From Flavobacteriaceae bacterium (GTDB lineage: Bacteria > Bacteroidota > Bacteroidia > Flavobacteriales > Flavobacteriaceae), in the NCBI GenBank assembly GCA_023700885.1, contig JAMPYA010000030.1, positions 1 to 16,520 of the forward strand: a stretch of 16,520 nt of DNA, in the 5' to 3' direction. The position numbers were made by a program, and so were the translations under genes. A model generated the notes under the pieces. The model did not search any database and was not told the DNA's origin. It was given only the letters and a program-made list of their open reading frames with translations. Below, in pieces: positions 15,171 through 16,520 of this stretch (its first letter is position 1; every line of letters starts with the position of its first letter).

Positions 15171-16312
15171 TGAATACTACCCATAAAACTTTTCAACTAA
15201 ACTCAATAAAAGAAGCTATTGAAGATATTAAAAACGGAAAAGTTGTAATTGTTGTTGATGATGAAGATCGCGAAAATGAAGGTGATTTTGTAGCTGCAGC
15301 AGAAAAAGCAACACCTGAAATGATTAATTTTATGGCAAAACATGGTCGTGGATTAATTTGTACACCATTAACAGAAAAACGGTGTGATGAATTAAAACTA
15401 GACTTAATGGTGGGTCACAATACCGATCCGATGGAAACTGCTTTTACCATTTCTGTTGACTTAAATGGCAATGGAGTAACTACCGGAATATCTGCAAAAG
15501 ACAGAGCAATTACTATTCAAGCACTTACAGATAAATCTACCAAACCACATGATTTAAGAAGACCTGGGCATATTTTCCCTTTAAAAGCTAAACTTGGTGG
15601 TGTTTTAAGAAGAACAGGTCATACAGAAGCTGCTATTGATTTAGCGCGTTTAGCCGGTTTGGAACCTGCCGGAGTTATTGTTGAAATAATGAATGAAGAT
15701 GGCACCATGGCTCGACTTCCGGAATTATTTGAAATTGCTCAAAAATTTGATTTAAAAGTGATTTCTATTGAAGATTTAGTTTCTTATAGAATGCAACACG
15801 ATTCTCTTATCAAGAAAATTGAAGATTTTGAAGTAGAAACTCGCTTTGGAAAATTTCAACTCATTGCTTACAAGCAAAATACCAATAAATTAGTTCATAT
15901 CGCTTTGAAAAAAGGAAGTTGGGAAAAAGGGGAACCTGTTTTAGTTAGAGTTAATTCTACTTTAATAAACAATGATATTATTGGAACATTAACTACCAAT
16001 CCGGATAAAAAATTGAAAAATGTTTTTGAAAAGATTAACAAAGAAGGAAAAGGAATTGTAGTTTTTATCAATCAAGAAAATAACTCATTAAATTTAGAAG
16101 AGCGTTTAGCTACTCTAAGAGAACAACAAAATATTGAAGAACAGACTTCAATCAGATTGCGTATGGATGAAAAAGATTACGGTATTGGAGCCCAAATAAT
16201 TCATGATTTAGGAATAGAAAAATTAAGAGTTTTGTCTAATTCAACTCACAATAGAAAACGTGTTGGAATGACAGGTTATAACCTAGAAATTGTAGAATAC
16301 GTCAATTATTAA
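15170..16312 (+). CDS. ribBA: RibBA: DHBP synthase fused to a degenerate GTP cyclohydrolase II domain
   Basis: This 380-residue riboflavin-synthesis protein has two halves. Residues 1-208 are an intact 3,4-dihydroxy-2-butanone 4-phosphate synthase (RibB), which makes the four-carbon unit from ribulose 5-phosphate. It carries the acidic loop DDEDRENEGDF (30-40), GRGLICTPL, RRPGHIFPL, RRTGHTEAAIDLARLAGLEP with His151, and Glu172. Residues about 223-380 align with GTP cyclohydrolase II, but the zinc site is gone: where HSECLTGD...RCDCG should be, the protein reads NSTLINND...TTNPD (262-279). The EGRGIG motif has become EGKGIV (292-297). The closing DYGIGAQIIHDLG and GYNLEIVEY remain. This half is probably inactive as an enzyme, so a separate RibA is expected elsewhere. 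The ATG overlaps the permease stop by one base. With no leader of its own, there is no room for an FMN riboswitch. Confidence 0.93.
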   Translation: MNTTHKTFQLNSIKEAIEDIKNGKVVIVVDDEDRENEGDFVAAAEKATPEMINFMAKHGRGLICTPLTEKRCDELKLDLMVGHNTDPMETAFTISVDLNGNGVTTGISAKDRAITIQALTDKSTKPHDLRRPGHIFPLKAKLGGVLRRTGHTEAAIDLARLAGLEPAGVIVEIMNEDGTMARLPELFEIAQKFDLKVISIEDLVSYRMQHDSLIKKIEDFEVETRFGKFQLIAYKQNTNKLVHIALKKGSWEKGEPVLVRVNSTLINNDIIGTLTTNPDKKLKNVFEKINKEGKGIVVFINQENNSLNLEERLATLREQQNIEEQTSIRLRMDEKDYGIGAQIIHDLGIEKLRVLSNSTHNRKRVGMTGYNLEIVEYVNY

Positions 16313-16329
16313 ATTTCTATTTATCAATA

Positions 16330-16368
16330 AATAAAAAGGGCTGTAAATATTTTACAGCCCTTTTTATT
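16330..16368. terminator. strong intrinsic terminator after ribBA
   Basis: Perfect 18-bp arms at 16330-16347 and 16351-16368, including the core GGGCTGTAAA/TTTACAGCCC, enclose a TAT loop. The distal arm supplies a T tract after the GC core. It lies 17 bases past the ribBA stop and works on both strands, ending the ftsK-lolA-lptG-ribBA transcript. Confidence 0.9.
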
Positions 16369-16386
16369 ATATAGGACTATCCTACA

Positions 16387-16395
16387 AAGTGTGTA
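16387..16395. repeat. subterminal 9-bp motif, inverted copy at 16453-16461
   Basis: AAGTGTGTA here and TATACACTT at 16453-16461 are inverted copies with 8 of 9 matching bases. They flank the internal hairpin of the insertion sequence. They could be paired transposase-binding sites, but short AT-rich matches also arise by chance. Confidence 0.25.
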
Positions 16396-16399
16396 AGTT

Positions 16400-16435
16400 A
16401 AAAAATATCGGGGTTTGCAAACCTCGATATTTTTT
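16400..16435. terminator. hairpin inside the IS left end, upstream of the transposase
   Basis: The arms 16400-16417 and 16418-16435 are complementary over 18 pairs with a single G-T wobble (core ATATCGGGGTTTG / CAAACCTCGATAT) and no spacer, so the innermost bases form the loop. A-rich before and T-rich after, it has the form of an intrinsic terminator. It lies between the IS end and the transposase ATG and should block outside transcription from entering the transposase gene. Confidence 0.7.
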
Positions 16436-16461
16436 TGTTTAATTTTAAATTTTATACACTT

Positions 16462-16520
16462 ATGAAAAAAGACGAATTATTAACCGATGAATTTTTAAAA
16501 CAGTTCAAAACAGGAGAAGA
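16462..16520 (+). CDS. IS256-family transposase, N-terminal 19 codons
   Basis: The gene starts at the ATG at 16462 and runs past the window end. The visible residues, MKKDELLTDEFLKQFKTGE, closely match the start of IS256 (Mutator-like, DDE) transposases as I know them from Flavobacteriia, where the continuation includes the EGELDAHLGY-type region. The catalytic DDE residues are not visible, so whether this copy is intact cannot be judged. Confidence 0.8.
   Translation, partial: MKKDELLTDEFLKQFKTGE

Larger units (their letters stand above)
16373..16520 (+). mobile_element. left end of an IS256-family insertion sequence (runs off window)
   Basis: The start of an IS256-type transposase at 16462, preceded by about 90 non-coding bases, marks the left end of an insertion sequence. 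The presumed terminal inverted repeat is around 16373-16398 and includes CTACAAAGTGTGTAAG; IS256-type ends often carry a GTGTAA motif. The outer boundary is an estimate, because the right end and the target duplication are outside the window. The element begins only a few bases after the ribBA terminator, so it has not interrupted a visible gene. Confidence 0.7.

Noticed and set aside
1..16520. CRISPR array, tRNA, rRNA or phage defence system
   Set aside because: No regularly spaced repeats, no cloverleaf-forming or rRNA-like segments and no defence-type genes were seen; the genes are mainly housekeeping.

Overview
The window looks like chromosomal DNA from a member of the Bacteroidota, most likely class Flavobacteriia. 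The evidence is the low GC content (about 30% by eye), the A-rich gene leaders without Shine-Dalgarno sequences, and several upstream regions carrying the Bacteroidota -7 promoter element TAnnTTTG. The protein types fit the same group: MutS2 without an Smr domain, a RibBA fusion with a decayed GTP cyclohydrolase II half, an ftsK-lolA-lptG-ribBA gene run, and an OmpA/HhH membrane-protein pair. Coding density is high. No gene-free stretch exceeds about 215 bases, and I see no rRNA, tRNA or CRISPR array.

Layout. Positions 2-583 hold the 3' end of a large FAD/Fe-S oxidase (+), followed by a possible 22-codon membrane peptide and a hairpin terminator. Positions 721-2256 (-) encode an AbgT-family transporter. 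It is transcribed divergently from a small DUF6265-type putative lipoprotein (2381-2866, +), whose stop codon directly abuts that of the uracil-DNA glycosylase gene ung (2867-3532, -). ung is divergent from mutS2 (3603-5819, +), and the two promoter elements overlap face to face. Next come a membrane-anchored OmpA-like protein (5911-6813) and a membrane-anchored helix-hairpin-helix protein (6824-7288), ending at a bidirectional terminator. On the other strand lie a MATE exporter (8924-7563) and a very acidic 81-residue protein whose gene overlaps its end by 14 bases.

From 9139 everything is on the + strand. Two peroxide-detoxifying peroxiredoxins (AhpC type, then Tpx) and a DgkA-type lipid kinase lead into a tight envelope and cell-division cluster: ftsK, lolA, an LptF/LptG-family permease and ribBA. 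The gaps there are 1 and 3 bases, plus a 1-base overlap at ribBA. The cluster ends at a perfect 18-bp hairpin terminator. A few bases beyond it the left end of an IS256-family insertion sequence begins, and its transposase gene runs off the window.

Most of this is housekeeping DNA: peroxide defence, DNA repair, chromosome segregation, lipoprotein and LPS transport, and riboflavin synthesis. I do not see a clear new defence or mobile system. The items most worth a second look are the OmpA/HhH pair, which could in principle link cell wall and DNA, the loss of all zinc ligands in the GTP cyclohydrolase II half of RibBA, the extra periplasmic insert in the LptG-like permease, and the IS256 end next to a terminator.
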